From positions 13,283,501-13,347,500 of the forward strand of contig NC_052619.1 in NCBI RefSeq assembly GCF_016545825.1: a DNA stretch of 64,000 nt, read 5' to 3'. Position numbers and translations under genes: made by a program. Below the pieces are notes generated by a model that ran no database searches, was not told where the DNA came from, and was given only the letters and a program-made list of their open reading frames with translations. The DNA is from Eucalyptus grandis. Its lineage: Eukaryota; Streptophyta; Magnoliopsida; Myrtales; Myrtaceae. Numbering within the stretch: position 1 is the stretch's first letter; the number at the start of each line of letters is the position of its first letter. This document shows, piece after piece, positions 1 through 12,577 of this stretch.

Positions 1-406
1 ATATTACGTTGGGCCAAATGTAGGGGGTGTATGCAACAATTGCTCATCAATCACATACATTTTGTTCTAGTTTTTGAATAAGGTGCAGTGACATAAAATT
101 ACATCAAAAGTATAGTGGACGATTACATGTTCCTTTGTGATTCAATGACCCAAAATGAATCCTCGATGCCATGGAATTAAATGCGTGCTCGAGATTAATC
201 GTGGGAGACTGATTGTGTTGAGGACAAGATGATTGTGAACATTAACGTTAATATTTGCTTTGAGCTTTTAGTAAAAACACGAGAAGATTGAAAAGGCTAG
301 TTGATAGATTGTGTACCATTAAACGAGAATTTTACCTTGCTCTTTAGGATGTTAAAGGATTCTCAGGTGACAGATCTCTAACTCCCTAATAATAGTCTTA
401 TAGAAA

Positions 407-440
<34 letters not shown>

Positions 441-628
441 TCTCGCTCTATAATTATAATGCCTTAAATTAGGCAGTTACAACAAATTATGATCGGAAGA
501 ATAGTCCTCTATTGAGTCTAAAGCTGAGGTGCTCAAGTTGGACTTGACCCCAGGATACACTGGTCCATCAAACTTAGCATCAGGGCATCTGTACTTGAAA
601 CCACGTTCACATTCAAAACTTGATAACT

Positions 629-1607
629 CTATAGTTTTGGGAAAAGTGCCAAAAAAGTTCTAAACCTTTTGCTTTTGTGCCAATTTAGTCCTAAATCTTT
701 TTCGGTGCCAATTCAGTCCTAAACCTTTTAAATTTGTGCCAATTCAGTCCTTTCGGCAATTTTGACCGAATTTTGCCTGGACGGATGCCGCTGGTGGACG
801 TGGCTTGGATCGGCGCTGACATGGACAACTTTTAATAATATTTTAATTTTTTTATTTTTTTTTTCTTTTTGTCTTTTTCCTTCGGCCGGTCGCCGGCGAG
901 GGGGTCCGGCGATCGGCCGAGGCGATCGCCGGCGAGGGGGCGAGCCTCGCCCATGGCCGCCTCGCCGGATTCGCCATGGGCGATGGGCGAGGCCCTCGCC
1001 CGACCTCGCCGGATTAGGCCATGGGCGAGGCTCGCCCTCGCTAGCCTTGCCGGATCCGGCGAGGCGAGCCTCGCCCATGGCCACCTCACCCCGGGATCGG
1101 GCCATGGGAGAGGCTCACCCTCGCCGCCTCGCCCATGGCCGCCTCGCGCATCGGATCCGCCCGACGAGGCTCGACCTCGCGAATCCGGCCTCACCCATGG
1201 CCCGATCCGGCGAGGCGACCATGAGCGAGGCTCGCCCATGGCCGGCGAGGCTTGACCTCGCAGATCCGGCGAGGTCGGCCTCGCCCTTGTCGGCGGTCGC
1301 TTCGGCCGGTCGTTGGACCTCGGTGACCGGCTGGAGGAAAAATATATATATTAAAAGTATTTAAAAAGTATTTAAAAAAAAAAAAAAAATTAAAATATTA
1401 TTAAAAGTTGTCCACGTCGGGCCGATCATGCCACGTTAGTCGGCCGGTGTCCAATCAGCAAAATCCGGCTAAAATTGGCCGGAAAGGACTGAATTGACAC
1501 AACTTAAAAATGTTTAGGACTGAATCGGCACCAAAAAAAGGTTTAGGATTAAATTAGCACAAAGACAAAAGGTTTAGGACTTTTTTGGCACTTTTCCCCT
1601 ATAGTTT
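629..1607. mobile_element. Non-autonomous MULE-like element with 9-bp TSD
   Basis: The element spans 638-1598 and is flanked by the 9-bp direct repeat ctatagttt (629-637 and 1599-1607). Its ends are inverted repeats (gggaaaagtgccaaaaaag at the left, complement at the right), and the inverted homology continues imperfectly for about 200 bp. The core (about 880-1320) is very GC-rich and made of ggcgagg/cctcgcc words. A 9-bp duplication and long terminal inverted repeats are typical of Mutator-like elements. No transposase is visible, so it must have been moved in trans. Copy B of the surrounding repeat (around 1915-1925) is uninterrupted and shows the empty site. The open frames in the core are low-complexity artefacts. 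Confidence 0.88.
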
Positions 1608-1762
1608 CTGTCCGAAAAAGTTGGGTCTCCATTCTGCTCTAGCTTTTCACTAATGAAAGAAAATGCTTTGGAGCATATCTCAGCAGAGAAGGAATGAAAG
1701 AAAAGGCTTTTCAATAATAATAAATCTCGCTCGATAATTATAATGCCTTAAATTTAAGGCAG

Positions 1763-2074
1763 TTACGACAAATTATGATCGGAAGAATAGTCCTCTATTG
1801 ATTCTAAAGCTGAGGTGCTCAAGTTGGACTTGACCCCAGGATACACTGGTCCATCAAACTCAGCATCAGGGCATCTGTACTTGAAACCACGTTCACATTC
1901 AAAACTTGATAACTCTATAGTTTCTGTATGAAAAAGTTGGGTCTCCATTCTGCTCTGGCTTTTCACTAATGAAAGAAAATGCTTTGGAGCATATCTCAGC
2001 AGAGAAGGAATGAAATTACATGGGACAAAATCAAATGTACGTTCTATTCCAGTTTTAGAATAAAGTGGTGGCAT
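1763..2074 (-). pseudogene. Unidentified gene-end fragment (copy B)
   Basis: An open frame of up to 103 codons ends in the motif ALESIEDYSSDHNLS and contains FECERGFKYRCPDAEFDG. I do not recognise the family. The same C-terminal segment is present at about 460-640 (interrupted by the MULE) and, with frame damage, at 2235-2390. Because only this end is repeated and no upstream exons are obvious, it reads as the duplicated last exon(s) of a gene whose remainder is missing or was never copied. A short bridge with a good acceptor precedes the conserved block. Whether copy B is still transcribed cannot be told from sequence. Confidence 0.4.
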
Positions 2075-2429
2075 GAAATTACTTCAAAAATATAATGGAT
2101 GATTATATATTGCTTTGCAATTCAATGACCTGTCAAAACACCTTGAAAGATGAATTCCCGATGCCAAGGAATCACATGCGCACTCAAGATTAACTGTGGG
2201 CAAAATGCTGAGGAATCACATGCTTAAACTTAGCATTAGCCTCCATTAAATCTAAAACTGAGGTGTTCAAGTTTGGACTTTACCCCAGATATGCTCGTCC
2301 ACCAACTCAGTACCAGGGCATCTATCCTTGAAACCACGTTCACACTCAAAACTTCAAATGCTACAGTATCTGTTCTCAGACCAAATTGAAGAATCCAAAA
2401 TTGAGATGTAGACAGAATTTATATCATAA

Positions 2430-5398
2430 TCAAGTTTCCCTCTTGGCAATCAACAAATGGTTCTCCGGTGAGATGCTCGGGGGAACGTATTTGACAAGTT
2501 GCGCATCCAGTCTGCGTTCCTTTAGCCACATTAGTCTCCCAATGTCGATGATTTGCTTGCACATGAAGCCCAACACAGCCCTTTCTACTGCTTCCATCTT
2601 TCGGATAATGTCTTTAACAGGGGTCACATCCTCTCCATCTTCCTCCTTCTCACTGAGGCAGATGAAAAGAGAAGTTCAAAAAGAGAGTATCAATTCGTAT
2701 CAATTCATAGGGTCAATGTCACAATCAAATATGTTAATCGCGGTTGAGCAATTGCAAGGTAAGAGTTTTAGATGATTACATATTTGGAAGATGAGATCTT
2801 GGATCCTTGACATCAGAAAGATCCGAACCATGATCGGCATCTACTGCCCAGCTGGTAAACCACGTGATGGCATGGAATTCTTCCTTCTTGATACCCAAAT
2901 TCAAGAAATATTTCTTATCTGGATAGAAAAGTTGCAAGATCAGCTTCAACTGGTCATCATACAAAAACAACCTTCTTTAAAACGAGTGCTCTAAAAACTG
3001 GATGATAGGTTACTTATGTAGTGTTTCCATTGGCAAAGATGATGGCAACACGTTGCAATAGCTAGGCCTTGAATTGGGCATTTCTGAACATCACCATTAA
3101 TATTTCTTTCTGATAAGCAACATCTTAGAGTCAAATCTGCAACAAGAGTTAGCTCAGGTTTATTGTGTAGAAACATTGTTTCCTTTAAGAAAAAGCTGAT
3201 AAAGATGTAAAGTGACTGTTAATCCATATTCACGTTTCTGGCGTAATTTGAACAAGCATTCTAATCACCTGTTGCAGGACCGCAGAGATGCTTGCCAATA
3301 GCCAAGAATGGAGATCCCCGTAAAGACTCAACAGCATGCAAATTCAGATCCTCAACTGCAAAAGAAGCAACTCCAATGTAGTCTTTTCCAGTTCACATTT
3401 CACTGCGCTATTAATGACAACTGAAATTAAATTTTACATTTCTCCCAATCTACACACTGAAAATTTAAGAAAACGACATGGTCAGCATGTCTGTAAAATC
3501 CTATACTAGCTTACAGAATCTTAGCAAGTTAACAATGAAACAACTCTAATCACATTAATAGCATTCAGAATTGGTCCTTGTCTCTTTGAAATGAACTACA
3601 GAATGGTAGAGGCCTCTCCTTTCTGACTGGTGGATAATAATCATCTCTTGTAAATCGGCCTGTACCAGAACTACTACCACTCTAGAGTGCAGAAAAACTA
3701 TGGCAAAACTTCAACTTAAAGACCATCTTTAAAAAGAACTTCCCTGTAGCCTTAGGGTGTGATACCTATTCAATGAACTTAAAAGTTTGCCACCAGGAAC
3801 ATGCCTTTCCACAGCTATACCCTAACTAGCAAATGCTAAAAAAGCACAACAATCCCTCACCATATAAGGACATCTCACCATCACCAACAATAGCTATAGC
3901 TACCAAATGCTAACGAAGCAAAACATCCCTCATGATATCAAGACATCTCCTTGTCATGAAGGAATAGATTTACAATTTAGATGCTTGAATTTTTGGCTTT
4001 TATATGAGCAAAGTGTATATCAAGAGAGAATTTGATATTCCGCTACATATATTAAACACTACAATCTAATAACACTTATAATGAATTAGTACTCCTGCCG
4101 GATTAAAACATGAAAGCACAATTTGAATAATGCAATCCAGAATGCTGAAGAACTTGAAAACCTTACTGTCAATTCTCAAGCGCTCTAATAACAAGCTCTC
4201 TTTTTGTCGCAAGGATCGATCAGCCTAGAAGTAGCATTTGAATGACATAAACAATGAAAAAAATGCAGCTCAAGACAAGGGAAAATCTGGAAAAAGTAAG
4301 TTTAGTTTGAATGGACAATGTACTGTTCTAAAACTCAATACTCACCTTAAGCTTGTATGACTTCCGCTCCACCAAAAAGACTCTGTTGATGCCATAACAG
4401 TCCGCAAGCAATTGCGTTAAATAACCTCTCCCTGCTCCAAACTCAACAACAGCAGGAACATCATTCTTACTTTCATCATCCAATCCCTCATTATCACACT
4501 TCTCCCTCATATCAAATCTCTTCAAAACCCCATGTTCTTCCATGTTCCCCAGAATCGACGCCTGTTGCATCACATGTTTCTCCTGAAATGGCAATTTTCT
4601 GCAGAGAAAAAACTCCTATCACCATTGGAGCACACAAATGATAACAAAAATCACTGAGAACATCTTAAGATACCTATCGACCTGTCCCTTGATCCAGACA
4701 TCGCAAGCATCTGTAACCTTGAACGAGTCTCTAATATCCCTGCACATCGAGTCGTGCAAGGACTTGATCTTGTCAATCAGACTACAAAACTCCGGCACAC
4801 TCAGACCATGCACAGCATTCCTCTTCATCTCCGACGTAGTAACATTATCCGGATGCCCCGGCAACGAATTCCCCAACGGCCCACCATCCTCGTCCTCCTC
4901 GTCACCAGCATTGATACCCTTCTGGTAAAAGGGTTGGAGGGACAAGGACCGCGCTTGTTTGAGAAATGGGCATCTCTTTACGTGCCATCCCAAGTTCTCT
5001 TGAAGCACGGAGCTTCTCAAACCAAGCACAGACACAAGAAAGAAAGGGAAAACAGAGCCGAACAACAATCAAAACCCAAAAACATCAAAAACATAAAAAA
5101 TCGAACTTGAACGTATGCTCATTGCAACGACGCAAAAGGGCAAAAGGGGATGGATGATTTACTGAGACGGGTCAAGGGGGCATGGGATCCACGGAGCATC
5201 CGACCTCGGAGTGTGATTGCCGCAGAACCTGGCGACAAGCATTTCTTGACGAGTTCAATTTTAAAACAAGAAATAGTTCGAATTGAAGAGAAACCCAACA
5301 AAAGAGAGAGGATTCCGAGCTTACGGCGAATCGTTGAGAGGGGCGTTGGCGCAGAATCGGTTCTTCTTGGGCAGCCAGAACTTGCAGCGAGCCTCCAT
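2430..5398 (-). CDS. TRM13: tRNA 2'-O-methyltransferase TRM13, nine exons
   Basis: Predicted exons, 5' to 3' on the minus strand: 5398-5325, 5228-5163, 5012-4674, 4598-4346, 4224-4167, 3355-3269, 3136-3014, 2918-2780, 2652-2430. All have GT/AG borders, phases agree, and the sum is 1362 nt (453 residues plus stop). The N-terminus has the TRM13 zinc finger (CKFWLPKKNRFC), then a CHHC U11-48K-type finger (CPLDPSH...HVKRC, about residues 38-62). A Rossmann SAM-binding motif VEFGAGRGYLTQ lies near residue 210, followed by GKHLCGPATDL (about 284) and CCHHLCQW (about 325), hallmarks of the TRM13 methyltransferase domain. The family 2'-O-methylates nucleotide 4 of the tRNA acceptor stem. The start is the first ATG before the zinc finger. 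No signal peptide is seen, so cytosolic or nuclear action is expected. The exon model is by eye and should be tested against transcripts. Confidence 0.9.
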
Positions 5399-5469
5399 CG
5401 GAGCTTCCTGGGTCGGGTTTCGGCGGCGGCTGCCGAGGAGCTTGGCTAGTTCCCCTGCGTCATTTGAGC

Positions 5470-6245
5470 CCCGATTAGGAGGAAGTATTTTTCATATTAT
5501 GGGTAAAGCACGCAATCGTTCACCATTTCGCGTGCTATGTGAATTTCATTCTATAAGTATAGTAAAAAAATTACTTGTAAAAAAGTGAAAGAAAAATAAT
5601 AATCATGTATTACCATATAATGGACAAAATGGTAATTTGAATCAATTGGCAAATTAACCGTGTCATCAGAAAAATTAGAATGGAGAATAATTTAAATTTA
5701 AAAGATAACACGAATAGTTTGTGAACTTTGATCAAATGTGTAATCTCATTCATAAATTATATGAAAATGATCACTGTCATCCTCTTATTAATTTAAGTTA
5801 ATGGATTTTGCCAATGCAACTTCTAATTCGTTAAGTTTAAATGGTGGGTAACAAAAAAAAAAAAAAAGTTATGCTTAGATTCATCTCGAATTGTAATATA
5901 CTAATTCACATTATCAAATAATGATTGACATATCAACGTCTTAATTTTTGTTCTTTTGTAAAATAAATAAATGAAAAGATCGACATGTTGACTCGTCATT
6001 TTTAGAGGTAGAGCTTCGCGCATAATAATCCATATCATCAAATAGTAACCAATTTATCGTTTGAGCAAATGGAATGATTACATTAAACATTTATCGATAT
6101 TTCAAAGGTCATGTTAAACAAATTAAAAACTCAAATACTATATTACTTATTAGGTTGAAATTCCGTAATTATTTATATCATTTTCCTTTCAAATTTTCTT
6201 CCTTTGTAGTTTTCAATTTTCAGCTCATCTACAAGTTTCTTCCTC
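5470..6245. other. Intergenic, AT-rich
   Basis: Between the TRM13 start and the peroxidase pseudogene I see no gene. Around 5700-5830 there is a stretch about loss-of-function-like phrases gtttgtgaactttgatcaaa and tatatgaaaatgatcac that resembles the MITE at 51009-51407, so it is probably a decayed relative. The first few hundred bases presumably hold the TRM13 promoter, but no clear TATA box is evident. Confidence 0.4.
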
Positions 6246-6249
6246 TCCA

Positions 6250-6600
6250 TCAGCGTCTTGCGCTTCTCATCCTCCGGGGGCGCTCATCCTTTGGGTGCCG
6301 CCGGCTGTACGCGTTCAACGTCGCGCTGGCTCAAGACCCGTCGCTACACTACACCCGCATTTGCGGCTTTCTTGAGGGCCAAGTGCCCTCCAACACCAAG
6401 CATTATGACCACAAAGTTCCGTCGTCTCGGACGAGACTTCCGCAAGCCCGAGGACTCCGCAGCTGATCATGAAAAATGCGAAGAACGGCGCCATGCGGCA
6501 TTCAAAGTTCGCTAAGGTGATGGCGAAGATGGGCTCGACCGACGTGCTTTGCCGGTAAACAAGGAGAGATCATGGAGCTGCGCCGGTGTCGGGAACCGGA
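6250..6600 (+). pseudogene. Class III peroxidase pseudogene (PRX-A), 3' part only
   Basis: This is a relic of the last exon of a peroxidase like PRX-B. Recognisable pieces are RLYAFNVALAQDPSL (about 6297-6341), a segment like KNAKNGAMRHSKFAKVMAKMGS (about 6472-6535, shown in parts) and a tail resembling GEIMEL near 6567-6585. The segment carrying [14 protein letters not shown] is missing and there are several frameshifts. No upstream exon, haem-binding histidine or distal histidine remains, so it cannot make an enzyme. Its 3' flank (to about 7620) is collinear with the 3' flank of PRX-B (15457-16420), so the fragment arose from a segmental duplication and not from a retrocopy. Confidence 0.85.
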
Positions 6601-9055
6601 GATAACAGACACGAGTGATAAGGTGGCCTCTGTTGAAGCCTACTAGAAGTGGCTCGCCTCCATTTCTATTTGCCATGATCACATGGCGAGTGCAGGTCAA
6701 ACTGTTTCATCGCTTTGAAATTGATTTCCGAGGTCTTGCTCATTTGGTACGCTTGATTTGGTGTTGATTGTTTGATGGCATTGCCACCTTTTTAACTAGA
6801 GTTTCATGCTCTTTATCAGCTGAAATGAAGCTTGAACTTCAGCTGATAGAACTCTCTTTCCAACGAAAAGAAAGTGCCTCAGAAGCAATCTTAACGGCAA
6901 AACCTATCATCAACTGTAACTCTACGAGAACATTACCATGCAAGACACAATTCCTTTCCTTTTAAACATGTTAGATAGAGGCATTCTAGGCAAGTGTCAT
7001 ATACCGTGATTCTTTTGTGCTTGCATACTCTTGTGAGTGGAGTTTAGGGTTATCGGATGAAAAGTGAGTGATGTAGAGGAGATGAATATAATTGGTTCGT
7101 GAGAGTGGTGTTGGGATGGTTGGTATTAGGAGTTTTATGATAGAAATATTATATTTCTATGGAACTCTAAAGTTGGGATTCGCTTCGTGTGCACAAATTG
7201 CTTGAGAGTTGATGTCACTCTCTCGATGAGACTATAATAGGTCGAAACCGGTTGTTGTGTTTAGAGTGCTGTAATGTATGCTTGATAGATTAAACGCCCA
7301 AGCTAAGCTAGTCATAGTTTGATCTGATATGAAGATGTTATATGCTACATGGAGCCGCATGAGTAATTCCGTGGTCAAGGAATTGCCGGCCCATGACGCA
7401 AGCCTCATCAGTCTCATCTCTAAGCTGCAACCCGTTAGGCTATGTAAACACCATGAATATTCTTGATCCCAAGCTGCAGCAAATCTAAAACAATTCTTGC
7501 TCGAACTTAATGTTGAAGTAAATGTTGTTATCATCCTCAACATGTTATGCAGATTGAGAGCGAGTTTGGTATCATTATGACCGAACTATAATAATGTTGT
7601 GATGTGGCCATATTGTGAAATGTCGCGATGTGTTTATCAACATATATATCAAAGTCAAATCACCTAAAAATCAAAATGGCTAGCTTCTTAAAATTAGTTG
7701 TTATTAACATCTAAGTTTTGGCAACTCGATTATTTATTTATTGCATAGATTATTAGAGATTAATATTTAACTTCTAAACTAAAATATTAGAATTAATTTA
7801 CATAACATATAGTTTTATGAGCATTTAGTTTCATTAATTGCATTTGCATGGATGGGTTTGATTGATAGTTCTAGCTTTAATTTGATGAATTCATTGAGTT
7901 AGACTAAGCCCACAAAGAGAGGGCATTGGCTAAAATCCGTTATTCTTTGATAGCTAATAACACATGACAGTGTTTAGCTCCATAATTTCTCATGAAATAA
8001 TTTCTCAATTTCACAAAAGAATTACACACAAATCTTATCACAAGATTTAATCAACTTCAACATTAATACTTCCTACATGTAATTCATGAACAATCTTCAC
8101 TGCATGATTGCTTGAATAACCGCGCTTCATTGCTCACATCAACAACAGCGCAGAGCAAAACCCTTGATCTAATGTTACATGGATAAATATACCCGTGAAA
8201 AGGACGTGACCGACTCAACATTGAAGTGGAAAACCACTATAATTCGGTCAACAAAGTCCGACTTGGACTTTTCTAATCTTGAACCGTGATTTCCATCGCT
8301 TTGATTTTATTTCCTTTTTTTTTTTTAAATCCTATTAAATTATCCTTCTTTTCTTTGGCCGACTCCAACTCGTCAAAGGACGTTACCGAATTCTGATTTG
8401 CTCAATAAAAATAGACACGAGAAATAGACGAGGAGAGAGAGAAAAGGAGGCTTGTTCTCTTCGACCATCCCGACTGAACACTCCCGACGCCTGCAACTTG
8501 TCGCCGCGGCCGCCACCTCCACCTCCGCCTCCCTTCGTCCGACGCTGCTCACCACCCTGCAACGTCCTCGCTGTCGAGCCGCACTGTGAGTCTCTGCTTC
8601 TGTCCTGACTGCCCGAGTTCCGCCGCAACGAACTGAGACCATCGCTGTGCCACTGCTGCCGCGCCCTCACCACCGCATCTCCTTAGTCACGGACCAGGTT
8701 CGGCGGTGCTTCCATCTTGCACGAATCAAGGCGGCGCCCGGCAAGGCAGCTCCCATCTACCTGTTCGGTCAATTAGGTTAGAATCTTGATTAATTTGATT
8801 TTCATATATCTCGCTGCATAATTCATTAAATAGCAATCTTGTTTGAATGTTTGGTTGATACTGCCATATCAAAAAAAAAAAAAAAAAAAATCTTTTGAAT
8901 CCCAAATATTCCCAACTCCACAATGTGCATATGATTAATAATTCGATTTTATGTTTGAAATACAACTCAATTGTAAGGAAAATCATCAAGATTATTAACT
9001 AACACTTGCAATTTTCTACGTGCTCATGCTTTGCCTTTGAATTCGTCCCCGGCTT
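6600..9055. other. Duplicated 3' flank, then unassigned intergenic DNA
   Basis: 6600-7620 matches 15457-16430 in order (for example ttgaaattgatttccgagg and gagagcgagtttggtatcat), so it belongs to the PRX-A/PRX-B duplication. 7620-8985 has no gene I can support. A GC-rich island at about 8470-8760 gives spurious open frames and is followed by AT-rich DNA, an arrangement often seen in retrotransposon leaders. From about 8985 the DNA matches the PRX-C upstream region (17975-18060), and is therefore the original distal promoter of PRX-B. Confidence 0.5.
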
Positions 9056-9060
9056 CAAAC

Positions 9061-9345
9061 TGTTAAAAACCAGAGGAGATGCAGATATGCAGATGTGCAA
9101 AAACAGCGTTAAAAACAGAGGAAAACAGAGGAAATTTTCTGATATGCACAAAAAACAGAGGAACGTCTGCATAACCACACACACTAAAAAAAACTGACAC
9201 AATAGCCTTTATATAGGCTTTACAAAAACAAATAACCACCACACCCCACTAACTTCACACGTACAGCAACCAATCCACATAATAAAAGTGCTTAATAGAC
9301 TATTAACACATAAAAAACAAACCAGAAATATAGACTCGTTCAACA
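9061..9345 (-). repeat. 3' LTR of copia element 1
   Basis: 285 bp beginning tgttaaaaacc and ending ttcaaca on the plus strand, so TG...CA ends. It matches the 5' LTR apart from a single-base homopolymer difference. It contains a TATA-like gcctatataaagg when read on the minus strand. Confidence 0.93.
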
Positions 9346-9395
9346 TTCCCTCCCTTAAACTAATGTTGCAAACAATCAGTTTAAAGGACCCTTTC

Positions 9396-11294
9396 TCAAT
9401 TTGGAATATCCAACAAACGAACACCAAGGAGCTTTCTCAACTTCTGAAACATGGACAACTTTAGGGGCTTGGTGAATATATCAGCCACTTGATCTTCACT
9501 TCTACAGAAAACTAGCTCAACTACTTCATCCTTTGTAAGATCTCTTAAGAAGTGGTACTTCACATCTATATGCTTGCTCCTCCCATGTAGAACTGGATTT
9601 TTGGACAGCTTGATAGCTGAGCTGTTGTCACAATAGATTATAGTTGCTTTTTGCTGTTTGAACTTAAGTTCTTCAAGAATCTTCCGTAACCATATGGCTT
9701 GACAAGCGCATGAAGTTGCAGCAACAAATTCTGCTTCAGTTGTTGATAAAGTAACAATTGATTGCTTCTTTGAAGACCATGAAACCGCCCCTGAACCAAG
9801 CATGAATACATATCCTGAAGTACTTCTTCTATCATCAACATCTCCACCCAAACAAATCTGACTTATCTCCCTTTTTATAGAACAGCCCAAAATTTTTAGT
9901 TCCTTGCAAATAGCGAAAAATCCTTTTTGCAGCTTGTAAATGTAACTCAGTTGGATGCTCCATATACCTGCTTATAAGGCTCACAGCATGCATGATATCT
10001 GGTCTTGTCCCCGTCAAATACATCAGGCTTCCAACAATCTGCTTGTAGAGAGTGCTATCCACCTTGCTTCCATAAGGATCTTTCAAGAGCTTCAATCCAA
10101 CTTCAGTTGGAGTAGTCACGGGGTTACAATTATTCATTTGAAACCTGTCCAAAATCTCTTGAACATACTTCTTTTGAGACATAAAGATTCCAGCTGCAGA
10201 TTGAATAACTTCTATGCCCAGAAAATAATGCATCAATCCAAGATCAGTCATCTCAAATTCATCCATCATAGACTCCTTGAATTTGTCAAACATGGCACTA
10301 TCACTCCCAGTAAAAATAAGATCATCCACATATAAGCATACAAGAAGCAACTTTCCACCATCACCAATTTTAATAAAGAGTGTATGCTCATATGGACATT
10401 TTCTAAAACCTTTCTTCAAGAAATAGGCATCAATGCGACTATACCAAGCTCGGGAGCTTGTTTTAACCCATACGGTGCCTTTTTAATTTATAAACTTTAT
10501 ATTCACTACCGAGCTTCACATAACCAGAAGGTTGATCAACAAATACCTTTTCTTGAAGATCACCATGCAAGAATGCTGACTTCACATCCAATTGGAAGAT
10601 AGGCCATGAATTCTGCGCTGCTAATGCAATTACCAATCTGATTGTGTCAAGTCTTGCTACAGGTGCAAATACTTCTTTGTAATCCACTCCAAATTCCTGC
10701 TTGTAGCCTTTAGCCACCAAGCGCGCCTTATACTTATCAACTTCACCATTCTTGTTCAATTTTGTCTTGTACACCCACTTGACTCCGATTGTTTTATATC
10801 CTTTTGGAAGATCTGTTAACTCCCAAGTGTTATTCCTCTCAATAGCTGCAATTTCTTCATCCATTGCTATCCTCCAATTTTCTTTTTGTACCGCTTCATC
10901 AAAAGTTGTTGGATCACAATCTGAAAACAAAGCAAAATGGATAAGTGGATCTTCATATTGATCAACTCCTGTTACTTCATAATCACTCATCCATGCAAGC
11001 CTCCGTCGAACACGATGAGGCCGATCTTCAGGTTCCGCAGCCTACTTTGCTGTACTTTGGACACCTTTACTTTGTGGCGATTTGGGTTGTTGTGGATTGC
11101 TGCACCAGCCCATTTTCATCTTCAAAATTCGCTGGAATTTGCTTACCAACACCTTGTTCACCCCACGGCCAAGTTTGTTCTTCATCAAATATCACATCAC
11201 GGCTGATAATGATTTTCTTGGTCATAGGATTATAAAGTTTATAGGCTTTTGATTGATCACTAATGCCAAGAAAAACACATTTGACTCCCGTCAT
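9396..11294 (-). pseudogene. copia 1: integrase end, reverse transcriptase and RNase H, frameshifted
   Basis: Four minus-strand open frames follow in order: 11294-11067 (end of the integrase region, KCVFLGISDQSKAYKLY), 10990-10463 (start of reverse transcriptase, with FQLDVKSAFLHGDL), 10419-9835 (rest of RT, with the catalytic YVDDL) and 9890-9396 (RNase H, with [11 protein letters not shown] and the terminal ADIFTKPL). Each frame ends near where the next begins, so the breaks are small indels or stops and not large deletions. All catalytic blocks of the polymerase remain recognisable. Confidence 0.88.
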
Positions 11295-12577
11295 CTAGCT
11301 TCTTCCTCTTTTGGTGGGGAACATGGGCGTAGGCAATACACCCAAAAATCCTGAAGTGATCTACTGCAGGTCTTTGGCCGCTCCATGCTTCTTCCGGTGT
11401 CATATTTTGAACAGCTAGAATGGGACTTCTATTTAAAATATGAATGCTCCAATTGACTGCTTCAGGCCAGAAACTTTTTGGAATTCCACTTCCCCTCAAG
11501 AGACTTCGCACCATATTCAGAATGGTACGATTCTTCCTCTCACATACGCCATTTTGCTGTGGTGTATAGGCTGCTGTAAGTTGTCTCTTGATCCCATGCT
11601 TCATACAAAAATCTGTAAACTCAAGCGAGTTGTACTCTCCACCACGATCTGTGCGAAGGACCTTTATTTGATTTCCTCCATCCTTTTCAACAAGTGCTTT
11701 GAAGTTCTTGAAAGCCGCAAAAGCTTCAGATTTTTCTTGCAAAAAATACACCCAAATCTTCCGGCTAAAATCATCGATGAAGGTAATGATATACTGTTTA
11801 CCTCCATTGGAAATTGGAGATATTGGTCCGCAAATATCTGAATGAACCAACGCCAATGGACTTTTTGCTCTCCACGATTTTCTTTGTGGAAATTGAGCAC
11901 GATGTTGCTTGCTAACAACACAATCTTCACAAATTTCCAAAGGAGCAAAGATTTGAGGAAGACCCTCCACCATCTCTCTTTTTATATAGTGTTCGCAACC
12001 CACCGAAATTAAGATGCCCATAGCGAAAATGCCATAACCAGGCTTCCTCCTTCAATCTTGCAGAGAAACATGAATTTGTAGTGTTGTGGAGATACAATGG
12101 AAACATCCGATTGCCCGTCATTTTGACTTCAGCAATTAAACCCAACTTCTCATCTTGGATTCTACAAATCCCACTTTTAATAGAGATTTCATATCCCTTC
12201 TCTTGCAGCTGACCAGCACTTAACAGATTAGTCTTCAATTCAGGGACATACAATACATTTGAAATAGTTTGTACCGAAGTCCCTTTTGGATGAATTGCCA
12301 CTGTTCCTTTCCCCATCACCGACACAATGGAATTATCACCAAACTTTACGGTGTTGTTGTACGTTTTCGTCTAAATCAAAAACATTTTCTTGTCTCCACA
12401 CATGTGATTGCTACAACCAGTGTCGAGATACCACATATTTGGTTGAGTTTCTTCCTTCTCATGGCACACCATCAAAAGAGATACTTCTTCTTCTTTTTCA
12501 GCAAAGTTAGTTCTTTCAACTCTTTGTTTATTCAAATTAGTTCGACATTCAGATTTGTAATGCCCATACCGTGGCAT
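11260..12577 (-). pseudogene. copia 1: zinc knuckle, protease and integrase, frameshifted
   Basis: Three minus-strand frames: 12577-12371 (rest of the zinc knuckle, RYGHYKSEC, then the protease block YLDTGCSNHMCG, where the usual DSG is DTG), 12325-11927 (protease end and integrase start, with WHFRYGHL, the His pair of the HHCC finger) and 12021-11260 (CEDCVVSK, the Cys pair, then the acidic core VHSDICGP, RTDRGGEY and QQNGVCERKNRT). Frame changes occur near 12340, 11930-12020 and 11290. The order protease-integrase-RT is copia-type. Confidence 0.88.

Larger units (their letters stand above)
40..2390. repeat. Three tandem copies of a gene-end fragment
   Basis: A unit of roughly 600 bp recurs three times. 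Copy A runs from about 50 to 637 and resumes at 1599-1690 after a transposon. Copy B is partial, about 1715-2020. Copy C, about 2030-2390, is more degenerate. Shared landmarks are the stretch beginning aaagctgaggtgctcaag (about 520, 1808 and 2260) and the leader around 60-210 that matches 2040-2215. Read on the minus strand, the shared part encodes the reading frame described at 1763-2074. The copies lie just downstream of TRM13, so local tandem duplication is the simplest origin. I see no other gene in 1-640. Confidence 0.75.

Noticed and set aside
728..1364. Overlapping long frames on both strands
   Set aside because: They lie in the GC-rich core of a MULE, are Arg/Ala/Pro/Ser-rich in every phase, and reflect composition only.
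8373..8673. Two minus-strand frames of about 90 codons
   Set aside because: GC-rich, Arg/Ser-biased, no domain, overlapping in two phases.
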